Source: Alphaproteobacteria bacterium
GTDB lineage: Bacteria > Pseudomonadota > Alphaproteobacteria > SHVP01
Direction of reading: 5' to 3'
Length of the DNA stretch: 6,313 nucleotides
NCBI GenBank assembly: GCA_026421105.1
Contig: JAPKDI010000076.1
Location: 1-6,313 of the forward strand
A program made the position numbers and the translations under genes. Position 1 is the stretch's first letter, and every line of letters begins with the position of its first letter. Below are positions 1-5,951 of this stretch, piece after piece. A model generated the notes under the pieces. The model was not told the DNA's origin and made no database searches. It worked only from the letters and a program-made list of their open reading frames with translations.

Positions 1-288
1 AGTGGAACGTTGACAGTCACAAACTTCGATGGCGGAGGGCTGACCGGCACCTTTTCTAGCATAAGCTCAGCATCACCCGGCGGCCATTCGTTCTCCGGCG
101 GACTAAGCGGCACGGGCAGGTTATCCAACGTGACCGGCGGACATAACTCCTCGTTCTATACAAGCAACGGCGGGAATCACATTGCCGCCATAGGCGGCGA
201 TATTCACGCAAATGGAACGGTAGAAGGCACCAGTTATGTCGTCGATGGCGTGCACGTACAAGCTTGCTCAGGGGGCCTCTGCCAGTAA
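1..288 (+). CDS. 3' end of a Gly/Ser-rich protein of unknown function (5' partial)
   Basis: The reading frame is open from the first base of the window and ends at TAA 286-288, so about 95 C-terminal residues are visible and the true start lies upstream. A TTG at base 10 could be read as a start, but nothing supports it over an upstream start. The visible part is low in charge and very rich in Gly (22 of 95) and Ser (15 of 95), with recurring GG pairs every 6-15 residues and alternating polar and hydrophobic stretches. That pattern suggests beta-structure of the kind found in secreted, surface or outer-membrane proteins. The last eight residues contain a Cys pair (ACSGGLCQ) that could form a disulfide outside the cytoplasm. 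No catalytic motif, lipobox or membrane helix is visible. I do not recognise the family. The gene faces the soe operon tail to tail and is probably unrelated to it. Confidence 0.6.
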   Translation, partial: SGTLTVTNFDGGGLTGTFSSISSASPGGHSFSGGLSGTGRLSNVTGGHNSSFYTSNGGNHIAAIGGDIHANGTVEGTSYVVDGVHVQACSGGLCQ

Positions 289-323
289 GGGCGCGCCCTG
301 CAACAAGGCTTAGCTATCCGCGC

Positions 324-1283
324 TCAGACTGTTTCGGCACCGTAGTATAAGGTCACTGTGTGAGTGGCCTCAGCGAAGAACAGCCAGCGCTCAACTACGA
401 CACCGAGGTGGCCCGAAAGCGCCGCCACAATTGCGAGCCCTGCGTTAACGTGACCATCAACGCCAAAACTAATTGCCACCGCCAACAACGGGACACCTAG
501 CCCGGCGACGTAAACGACTCGTCTCAATTTGCGGGCATGCTTTCGCGCAACGCGAAAGCCCATTTCCTTCTGAAGGTAGTTCGGTTCGGTATGCGGCAGA
601 TCGAGAGAGCGCACACGAACACCAACGTCCAGTCCTGTTGCTGACGCGGCGGTCATCACCGGAGATGCGTTTCCAAGGCCTCGCCAATATCGCGCCTTGA
701 CGAAAAATGCTGCCAGCACTGCCGCCGACGCGACGGTGGGCACAAGATGCGTTGTCGAGCCGGTTAAGGCGCCCAGCGCATTTATAGTCAACGCCCCCGT
801 GGCGAGTGAAAGTGCGAGATAGCCTAGTGGAACGTCGCGCCGAAACCACTGGGGTATCGGTTTGAGGCTGGCGTAGATCATCGATGTCGAGAAAACTGTC
901 GCCACACAAAGAAGCGCCGTCACGGCGGCAAGTAGATGCATTACAACACCTGGTGCGGCCGGTTCTACAACGATAAACAGCCACCCCAGGGCGAAAAGTC
1001 CTGCCGGGCCATAAGTGACAATCGCCAAGACACCCTCTCGCGACAACCAAGATGAGCGCCACTGGGTCAGCGCTTTGAGAAATCGTTCCGGGTGGCCCAG
1101 GTGCAGCAGCGAGGACAATAGGCCAGCGGTCACCAGACCAAACGCGATAACGAACGCTGGTAAAGTAAACCACGGATCGACAGGCAGTCGGCCAACCAGC
1201 GCAAGGACGGCCATTACAAACAACATTGCGTAACCAGTGCCGGAAGACACCGTAAAGAAAATGACGGAATAAGCTGGGTGCAC
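324..1283 (-). CDS. soeC: SoeC, membrane anchor subunit of sulfite dehydrogenase (DmsC family)
   Basis: 319 residues, an integral membrane subunit of the DmsC type. It should anchor the SoeAB pair to the cytoplasmic face of the inner membrane and pass electrons from SoeB to quinone. Eight hydrophobic segments are visible, roughly at residues 5-29, 38-60, 84-106, 112-140, 152-173, 179-195, 254-275 and 281-304. The family hallmark HLGHPERFLKALTQW with the following SWLSREG lies at residues 61-84, between helices 2 and 3. A hydrophilic loop at 197-253 contains EPNYLQKEMGFRVARKH, and the C-terminus carries ERWLFFAEATHTVTLYYG, both typical of SoeC-like anchors. The start is GTG at 1283: it follows the soeB stop by 18 bases, no ATG, GTG or TTG lies between them, and a weak GGTAAG ribosome-binding sequence precedes it. 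The stop is TGA at 324-326. It is the last gene of the operon. The general DmsC family assignment is more certain than the exact substrate of the complex. Confidence 0.9.
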   Translation of the reverse strand: MHPAYSVIFFTVSSGTGYAMLFVMAVLALVGRLPVDPWFTLPAFVIAFGLVTAGLLSSLLHLGHPERFLKALTQWRSSWLSREGVLAIVTYGPAGLFALGWLFIVVEPAAPGVVMHLLAAVTALLCVATVFSTSMIYASLKPIPQWFRRDVPLGYLALSLATGALTINALGALTGSTTHLVPTVASAAVLAAFFVKARYWRGLGNASPVMTAASATGLDVGVRVRSLDLPHTEPNYLQKEMGFRVARKHARKLRRVVYVAGLGVPLLAVAISFGVDGHVNAGLAIVAALSGHLGVVVERWLFFAEATHTVTLYYGAETV

Positions 1284-1301
1284 GCTACTTACCGAGAACG
1301 T

Positions 1302-2027
1302 CTAAGAGAGAAGCCGGTCAACCCACTGGAGGAACTTCCCCTCCACCGAGTCGGTCGTTGTCTTGAGCGAGCTGCCCCGGGGTGGCTCTGCCCGTGGGGG
1401 CAAATATCTATTGACTGGGGCATAGCCCAATTCGGGCATTAGCGGGCGGCCGTCCCGATCCGCAACTAAGCGGCTCACCTCCGAGTCCGGATCTGCGAAG
1501 TCGCCGAAATGCCGGGCACTCACCGGGCAAGCAGAGACGCACGCCGGCACGCGTTCAGGTTCGGCAAGGTTTTCGTTATAAATACGATCAACACAAAGCG
1601 TGCACTTCTTCATGACGCCTTCGCTCGCATCATACTCTCGGGCGCCATAAGGGCAGGCCCAAGAACATAGTTTGCACCCGATGCACAGGTCTTCGTCGAC
1701 CAGCACGATGCCGTCTTCTTCACGCTTGTAGGACGCACCCGTTGGACAAACGGTGACGCAAAGTGCGTTGTCACAGTGCAGGCATGAGCGGGGAAAGTGC
1801 ACGGTACGCCCATTGTCTCCAGCGTCCGTCTCGAAACTATGGATGCGATTAAACCAAACACCGTCTGGTTCGGCACCGTAGGGATCTGTATCGGTGAGCG
1901 GGGCGGCAATCCCACCGCTATTCCACTCCTTACAACTGACCGCGCAGGCGTGGCAACCGACGCAGGTGTCGAGGTCGATAACGAGGCCCAGCTTTTTCGC
2001 TGGCGCCTTTGCCGGAAGATCGGTCAC
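1302..2027 (-). CDS. soeB: SoeB, four-[4Fe-4S] electron-transfer subunit of sulfite dehydrogenase
   Basis: 241 residues, a ferredoxin-like subunit of the DmsB/PsrB/SoeB type that carries electrons from the molybdenum subunit to the membrane anchor on the cytoplasmic side. Sixteen cysteines occur in the four classical groups: Cys22-25-28-32 (CVGCHACAVSC), Cys82-85-90-94 (CLHCDNALCVTVC), Cys115-118-121-125 (CIGCKLCSWAC) and Cys142-145-163-167 (CTLC with CVSAC). This fits four [4Fe-4S] clusters with no Cys replaced. There is no signal peptide or Tat motif, consistent with a cytoplasmic complex. The start is GTG at 2027, which overlaps the soeA stop in GTGA and implies translational coupling; the first residues are MTDLPAKAP. 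A poor CAGG sequence lies about 10 bases upstream. The Pro-rich tail from about residue 209 resembles that of other SoeB proteins. The four-cluster subunit is certain; sulfite as the substrate comes from soeA and the context. Confidence 0.92.
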   Translation of the reverse strand: MTDLPAKAPAKKLGLVIDLDTCVGCHACAVSCKEWNSGGIAAPLTDTDPYGAEPDGVWFNRIHSFETDAGDNGRTVHFPRSCLHCDNALCVTVCPTGASYKREEDGIVLVDEDLCIGCKLCSWACPYGAREYDASEGVMKKCTLCVDRIYNENLAEPERVPACVSACPVSARHFGDFADPDSEVSRLVADRDGRPLMPELGYAPVNRYLPPRAEPPRGSSLKTTTDSVEGKFLQWVDRLLS

Positions 2028-4867
2028 TGCCCGGACCTGAAGTTTACCCCGTATTTTAGAATGGCGGGCGTACCACCGGGCGAAACATTCCCGGGCAATG
2101 CATCAAATTGCGGCCAACTCTCCGCCGCCTCTTCCGCCGTGACCTTTTCGATTTTCACACGTAAATCGAACCACGCAGCCTGCCCCGTAACCGGGTCGGC
2201 ATTCGCGTGCCTGCTTTCTGGAAGCCTGTCGCCGATCAGGTGATTAAGCAAGAAGCCGCGGGTCGCCTCATGGGCGTCTGGATCAAGCCCCCAAGTTCCC
2301 TTTCGCTTGCCAATCGCGTTCCATGTCCAGACGGTGTCAGGATTAACGCCATCCATCAGGCGGACTTGTGCGCGAATTCGGCCTTGGTGACTCGACACCC
2401 AGACCCAATCGTCGTCCTCAATGTCGAGCCGCAAGGCCAAGGTTCGAGCAAGGTAGAGCCTATTGCTGCCGAGAATCTGCCGCTGCCAGGCGTTTTGAGA
2501 GTCCCACGAGTGATACATCATCATCGGACGTTGGGTTAGAGCATGAAGCGGAAAGGCGTCGCGATCGACGGTCGCTTCCTCGAACGGCATGTACCACATC
2601 GGCAGCGGATCAAAATAGTGCGCGACCCTTTGGCGTTCTGCCTCTGGAGGCTGAGTGGCGCCATGACCCTGAGCGGCAAGCCGAAACTTCTGCAAGACCT
2701 CAGAATAGAGTTGGACTATTACCGGATCGGGCGTGTCGAGGAACCCCATTGCTTCGCCATAGGCTCGATACGCTTGGTTCACATTGCGGAAGTAGCGGGC
2801 TTCCTCTGGGATTTTGTCGCTCCAGAAGCATCCATTCGCGACATATTTTTTAAGTTGCTCGGGGTTCGGTTCGCCGATCCCCTTGGACGCGCCATCCGTC
2901 CCACGCCAGCCGGCCAACATCCCAACGCCTGGTTTTCGTTCGTGGCGCAACAAATAGTCCGGCAGACCACCCGGGTACAGAGCCGCACCGTTGTCATCGA
3001 CCATGCCGGGCAAGCCTAGTCGTGCGCCTAGATCCAAAAGCACATCTTGAAACGGCCGGACGTCTCGGTCTGGTGTGAGAATAGGTTGGCGAATTGAGTC
3101 CGCCGGACCGTCGGTCTCCGAAATCGGCCGGTCAAGAAGAGAGATGCAGTCCCAGCGTTCGAGGTATGTGGTGTCGGGTAGCACTAGGTCGGCAAACGCC
3201 ACCATCTCCGAGTCAAACGCATCCGAGTAGATGATGTGCGGAATCTTGTACTCGCCAGTGTCGGCGTCCTTATCCGTCAACATCCGCATCGTTTCTGTCG
3301 TATTCATCGACGAATTCCAGCTCATGTTCGCCATGAACATGAACAAAGTGTCGATTGGGTAGGGATCGCCAGCCCAGGCATTCCGGATGAGCATATGCAT
3401 CATGCCGTGGGCCGCGAGCGGGGCATCCCATGAAAAGGCTTTGTCGATCCGCAGCGCGCCGCCGGCTTCATCGACCAGCAAATCTTCGGGCCCTCGTGGA
3501 AAGCCGAGTGGTGGGCCGGCGAGCGGATCTCCTGGTGTTTCGACCGGTCCGGTCGGCAACACAGCCGGTGGCGCCGCCTTGGGATACGGCGGTCGATAGC
3601 GCCAACCCCCTGGGCAATCGATGCTGCCGAGGAGAGCCTGTAAGACGTGCAGGGCGCGACAAGTGTGAAACCCGTTGGAGTGTGCCGATATGCCCCGCAT
3701 GGCGTGAAAACTCACGGGCCGGCCAATCATGTGATCGTGTCGGCGGCCGGCGAAATCTGTCCAGGCGACATCGACCCTGATCTCTTCTTGGAACGCCGCA
3801 TGCGCTAACTCGGCCGCTAAGCGGCGGATCGTATCCGCCTCGAGGCCGGTCCGATCCGCAACCGCTTCTGGCGCATAGGCTGGATCAAGGAAGCGCCGAG
3901 CTAAAAGCTCGAAAGCCGGGATCGCGTCACGCCCATCGGGGAGCTTCCGAACGCCAATCAGCGCCGGATTGGCGTTTTTGTCGAGCACCGGGCCCAACCC
4001 ATCAAGGGTCTTGTCCCAGCACTGCACGTTGCCAGCATCGTCGCGGACAAACAGTCCATCGTCGGCGGCTCCGTCGTCTTGAACCACGAGCCAGCCCGCA
4101 TTGGTATATCGAGCGAGATAGTCAAAATCGACTTGATCGGCAAGTAAGAGTTCCCGGATCAGCGAGAACACCAGCAACCCATCCGTCCCGGGGCGGATGC
4201 CAACCCATTCGTCGGCAATCGCCGAATAGCCAGTCCGAACCGGGTTAACTGAAACGAACTTGGCCCCGTTTGCCTTGACCTTACCGAGGCCAATCTTGAT
4301 CGGGTTGGACGCATGATCTTCCGCCACCCCAAACATCATGAAATAGCGCGTCTGGTCCCAGTCAGGCTCTCCAAACTCCCAGAACGAGCCCCCCATGGTA
4401 TAGAGCCCCGCTGCCGCCATATTGACCGAGCAAAATCCTCCATGGGCGGCGTAGTTGGGCGTGCCAAACTGAGTCGCCCACCACCCCGTCAGTGCCTGAC
4501 TCTGATCGCGTCCCGTAAAAAAGGCCAGTTTCTTGGGGTCTGTCTCTCGAATTTTTCCGAGCCAGCCCGTTGCGATTTCAAGTGCTTCTGCCCACTCGAT
4601 CTCGACGAATTCGCCCTTCCCCCGCTCCCCGACACGTTTCAGCGGTTTAGTTAGCTTGGCTGGGGAATGCTGTTTCATGATCCCAGCGGCGCCCTTGGCG
4701 CAAAGGACCCCCCGGTTCACCGGGTGATTAGGATTCCCCTCGATATAGCGCAGCGCACCATCTCGCAGATGAACCCGAATCCCACACCTGCAAGCGCACA
4801 TGTAGCAGGTCGTCTCTTTGACCTCGTCGGATACTTTGGGGGATGTGTTGATCGTTGCTTGGCGCAC
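2024..4867 (-). CDS. soeA: SoeA, molybdopterin catalytic subunit of quinone-reducing sulfite dehydrogenase
   Basis: 947 residues, a DMSO-reductase-superfamily enzyme predicted to oxidise sulfite to sulfate in the cytoplasm using bis-MGD molybdenum. The N-terminus holds a [4Fe-4S] motif, Cys21-X2-Cys24-X3-Cys28-X27-Cys56 (CYMCACRC ... GVLCAKG). The main molybdopterin domain follows (about residues 65-640), with GRDQSQALTGWW near 119-130 and NYAAHGGFCSVNMAAAG at 138-154. Cys146 in that stretch is the likely Mo ligand, as in the polysulfide/thiosulfate reductase relatives. A C-terminal dinucleotide-binding domain spans about 772-905. No Tat signal is present, which separates it from periplasmic PhsA, PsrA and DmsA. 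The length fits SoeA. The start is GTG at 4867: an in-frame TAG lies three codons upstream, and no other ATG, GTG or TTG occurs before Cys21. No good Shine-Dalgarno sequence is visible. First gene of soeABC. Family membership is very sure; the sulfite assignment is strong, supported by a divergent TauE/SafE gene, but not proven. Confidence 0.9.
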   Translation of the reverse strand: MRQATINTSPKVSDEVKETTCYMCACRCGIRVHLRDGALRYIEGNPNHPVNRGVLCAKGAAGIMKQHSPAKLTKPLKRVGERGKGEFVEIEWAEALEIATGWLGKIRETDPKKLAFFTGRDQSQALTGWWATQFGTPNYAAHGGFCSVNMAAAGLYTMGGSFWEFGEPDWDQTRYFMMFGVAEDHASNPIKIGLGKVKANGAKFVSVNPVRTGYSAIADEWVGIRPGTDGLLVFSLIRELLLADQVDFDYLARYTNAGWLVVQDDGAADDGLFVRDDAGNVQCWDKTLDGLGPVLDKNANPALIGVRKLPDGRDAIPAFELLARRFLDPAYAPEAVADRTGLEADTIRRLAAELAHAAFQEEIRVDVAWTDFAGRRHDHMIGRPVSFHAMRGISAHSNGFHTCRALHVLQALLGSIDCPGGWRYRPPYPKAAPPAVLPTGPVETPGDPLAGPPLGFPRGPEDLLVDEAGGALRIDKAFSWDAPLAAHGMMHMLIRNAWAGDPYPIDTLFMFMANMSWNSSMNTTETMRMLTDKDADTGEYKIPHIIYSDAFDSEMVAFADLVLPDTTYLERWDCISLLDRPISETDGPADSIRQPILTPDRDVRPFQDVLLDLGARLGLPGMVDDNGAALYPGGLPDYLLRHERKPGVGMLAGWRGTDGASKGIGEPNPEQLKKYVANGCFWSDKIPEEARYFRNVNQAYRAYGEAMGFLDTPDPVIVQLYSEVLQKFRLAAQGHGATQPPEAERQRVAHYFDPLPMWYMPFEEATVDRDAFPLHALTQRPMMMYHSWDSQNAWQRQILGSNRLYLARTLALRLDIEDDDWVWVSSHQGRIRAQVRLMDGVNPDTVWTWNAIGKRKGTWGLDPDAHEATRGFLLNHLIGDRLPESRHANADPVTGQAAWFDLRVKIEKVTAEEAAESWPQFDALPGNVSPGGTPAILKYGVNFRSGQ

Positions 4868-4892
4868 AAATATCTACTGCGTAAATTTGGGA

Positions 4893-4910
4893 GCGTGATG
4901 TGGGTCACGC
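4893..4910. promoter_or_regulatory. CRP/FNR-superfamily-like operator palindrome
   Basis: A perfect inverted repeat GCGTGA-N6-TCACGC sits in the intergenic region between soeA and the exporter gene. Its core, GTGA-N6-TCAC, has the spacing and half-sites of the CRP class of binding sites (TGTGA-N6-TCACA), though the outer T/A pair is C/G here. Its centre is 34 bases from the soeA start codon. Measured from the predicted rightward start site near 4973, it is centred at about -71.5, a position used by CRP-type class I activators. On the predicted soeA transcript it would lie at about +25 to +42, where it could block transcription or, as RNA, form a 6-bp hairpin. The palindrome is seen directly; the regulator is inferred. 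Confidence 0.5.
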
Positions 4911-4937
4911 AATATCGAATGTCGGTGGGGTCGACCC

Positions 4938-4966
4938 TTTTATTATGCGACGCCCAAGCGCATAAT
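4938..4966 (+). promoter_or_regulatory. Putative promoter of the exporter operon
   Basis: CATAAT at 4961-4966 matches five of six bases of the -10 consensus. The hexamer 17 bases upstream (TTTTAT, 4938-4943) is a poor -35 box, which would fit an activator-dependent promoter served by the palindrome at 4893-4910. The predicted transcript would begin near 4973, leaving a leader of about 60 bases before the ATG at 5034. The prediction rests on sequence matching only. Confidence 0.35.
4942..4966. repeat. Inverted repeat carrying divergent -10-like boxes
   Basis: Two perfect 8-base arms, ATTATGCG (4942-4949) and CGCATAAT (4959-4966), are separated by 9 bases. Each arm contains CATAAT on its outward-reading strand, so the repeat places a -10-like box for soeA (minus strand) and one for the exporter gene (plus strand) within 25 bases. 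It could be an operator for a dimeric repressor acting on both promoters, or the symmetry may simply reflect back-to-back -10 elements. No known regulator motif is recognised. Confidence 0.5.
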
Positions 4967-4970
4967 CCAA
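4942..4970 (-). promoter_or_regulatory. Putative promoter of soeABC
   Basis: On the minus strand, TTGGAT (4970-4965) precedes CATAAT (4947-4942) with a 17-base spacer. The -10 box matches five of six consensus bases and the -35 box begins with TTG. The predicted start is near 4935, giving a leader of about 68 bases that includes the GCGTGA-N6-TCACGC palindrome. It overlaps the putative rightward promoter almost completely, so the two would probably compete for polymerase. Confidence 0.4.
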
Positions 4971-5015
4971 ATTCACCTTGTAGTTTCTCGAGCCCCGCGT
5001 TCGGCCTAGGACGCC

Positions 5016-5030
5016 CGGCAGGCCTTGCCG
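5016..5030 (+). promoter_or_regulatory. Small hairpin over the exporter ribosome-binding region
   Basis: CGGCA (5016-5020) and TGCCG (5026-5030) are complementary arms around a 5-base loop, ending three bases before the ATG at 5034. The only purine-rich candidate for ribosome binding, GCAGG (5018-5022), is partly inside the 5' arm and loop. Folding of the mRNA could therefore limit initiation. It is short and could be a chance product of GC-rich sequence. Confidence 0.25.
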
Positions 5031-5033
5031 ACG

Positions 5034-5951
5034 ATGCAAATCTATTTTCCGATCGCTGAGATTTCGCTGAACATTTTCCTCGTCCTGGGGATGGGTGGAG
5101 GCGTGGGGTTTCTCTCGGGTCTCTTTGGCGTCGGCGGTGGTTTTCTGATGACCCCGCTTCTAATCTTTGTCGGCGTGCCACCTGCGGTTGCCGTGGCGAC
5201 CGAGGCCAATCAAATCGTCGCAGCCTCTGTATCCGGAGTCATCGCCCACTGGCGACGCAGCAACGTCGACCTCAAAATGGGTCTAGTCCTTGTTGTCGGC
5301 GGGTTTTTCGGATCGACCGTCGGATCATTCCTCTTCAAGTTGCTGCGCGAGATGGGCCAGATCGATCTGGTGATTTCGCTATCTTTTGTCCTCTTCCTCG
5401 GTGTCGTCGGCTCACTCATGTTGGTCGAGAGCGTGCGGCTAATCCTGCGATCCCGCAAAGGGGGCTACCGCAAGAAAGCACATCAGCACTATTGGGCCCA
5501 TGGGCTGCCCTTCAAGATGCGCTTCCACAAGTCCAAGCTCTACATCAGTGTCATCCCGCCAATCCTAGTAGGGTTTTTTGTTGGCCTTTTGGCCGCGATC
5601 ATGGGCGTCGGCGGCGGCTTTATCATGATCCCCGCGATGATCTATCTGCTGGGAATGCCAACGTCAGTTGTCGTCGGCACATCGCTCTTTCAGATCATCT
5701 TCGTCACCGCCAATGTGACGTTCCTTCATTCGATCAACACCCAAACCGTCGATGTCGTGCTGGCCGTCCTTTTGCTGGCCGGGGCCGTCATTGGCGCACA
5801 ATTTGGCGCTCGGGTCAGTGGAATGCTTCGCGGCGAACAGTTGCGCGCGCTCCTCGGGATCATTGTGTTGGCGGTCTGCGCAAAGTTGATCGTCGATCTC
5901 GTGTTTGAACCAAGCGATCTCTTTTCTATCGGTCGGGCGATAACAGAATGA
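5034..5951 (+). CDS. TauE/SafE-family sulfite (sulfur oxyanion) exporter
   Basis: 305 residues from the ATG at 5034, a polytopic inner-membrane protein of the TauE/SafE (old DUF81) family, whose members are linked to export of sulfite, sulfoacetate or other sulfur anions. The family's two-fold internal repeat is clear: FLSGLFGVGGGFLMTP at residues 26-41 and VGLLAAIMGVGGGFIMIP at 183-200, each with GVGGGFxMxP and each followed by a P-x(1-4)-V-V/A type stretch and a conserved polar helix (ATEANQIV at 55-62, GTSLFQIIF at 215-223). About eight or nine hydrophobic segments are visible, with a basic cytoplasmic loop rich in Lys, Arg and His at 138-170. A TTG at 5025 would add three residues, but the ATG gives the N-terminus MQIYFPIAE usual for alphaproteobacterial relatives. 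It is divergent from soeABC, which argues for sulfite as substrate, and its stop overlaps the next gene. The transported compound is inferred. Confidence 0.88.
   Translation: MQIYFPIAEISLNIFLVLGMGGGVGFLSGLFGVGGGFLMTPLLIFVGVPPAVAVATEANQIVAASVSGVIAHWRRSNVDLKMGLVLVVGGFFGSTVGSFLFKLLREMGQIDLVISLSFVLFLGVVGSLMLVESVRLILRSRKGGYRKKAHQHYWAHGLPFKMRFHKSKLYISVIPPILVGFFVGLLAAIMGVGGGFIMIPAMIYLLGMPTSVVVGTSLFQIIFVTANVTFLHSINTQTVDVVLAVLLLAGAVIGAQFGARVSGMLRGEQLRALLGIIVLAVCAKLIVDLVFEPSDLFSIGRAITE

Noticed and set aside
288..299. 12-base palindrome AGGGCGCGCCCT after the first gene as a bidirectional terminator
   Set aside because: The stem has no real loop and no T-run follows on either strand, so it does not look like an intrinsic terminator. 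It is probably chance in GC-rich DNA.
469..1173. Minus-strand open frame of 234 codons inside soeC
   Set aside because: It is a shifted frame of soeC, rich in Arg and Cys. The soeC frame has the membrane segments and family motifs.
2024..4867. Assignment as dimethyl sulfoxide, thiosulfate or polysulfide reductase
   Set aside because: SoeA lacks a Tat signal, has the SoeA-type length and motifs, and lies beside a TauE/SafE exporter gene. A different substrate cannot be fully excluded from sequence alone.
5025..5033. TTG at 5025 as the start of the exporter gene
   Set aside because: The ATG at 5034 gives the N-terminus usual for the family, and the TTG falls within the hairpin sequence with no better ribosome-binding site.
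4717..5181. Minus-strand open frame of 154 codons across the intergenic region
   Set aside because: It overlaps the start of soeA and the start of the exporter, is rich in Arg, Ser and Pro as expected for a shadow frame, and has no family features.
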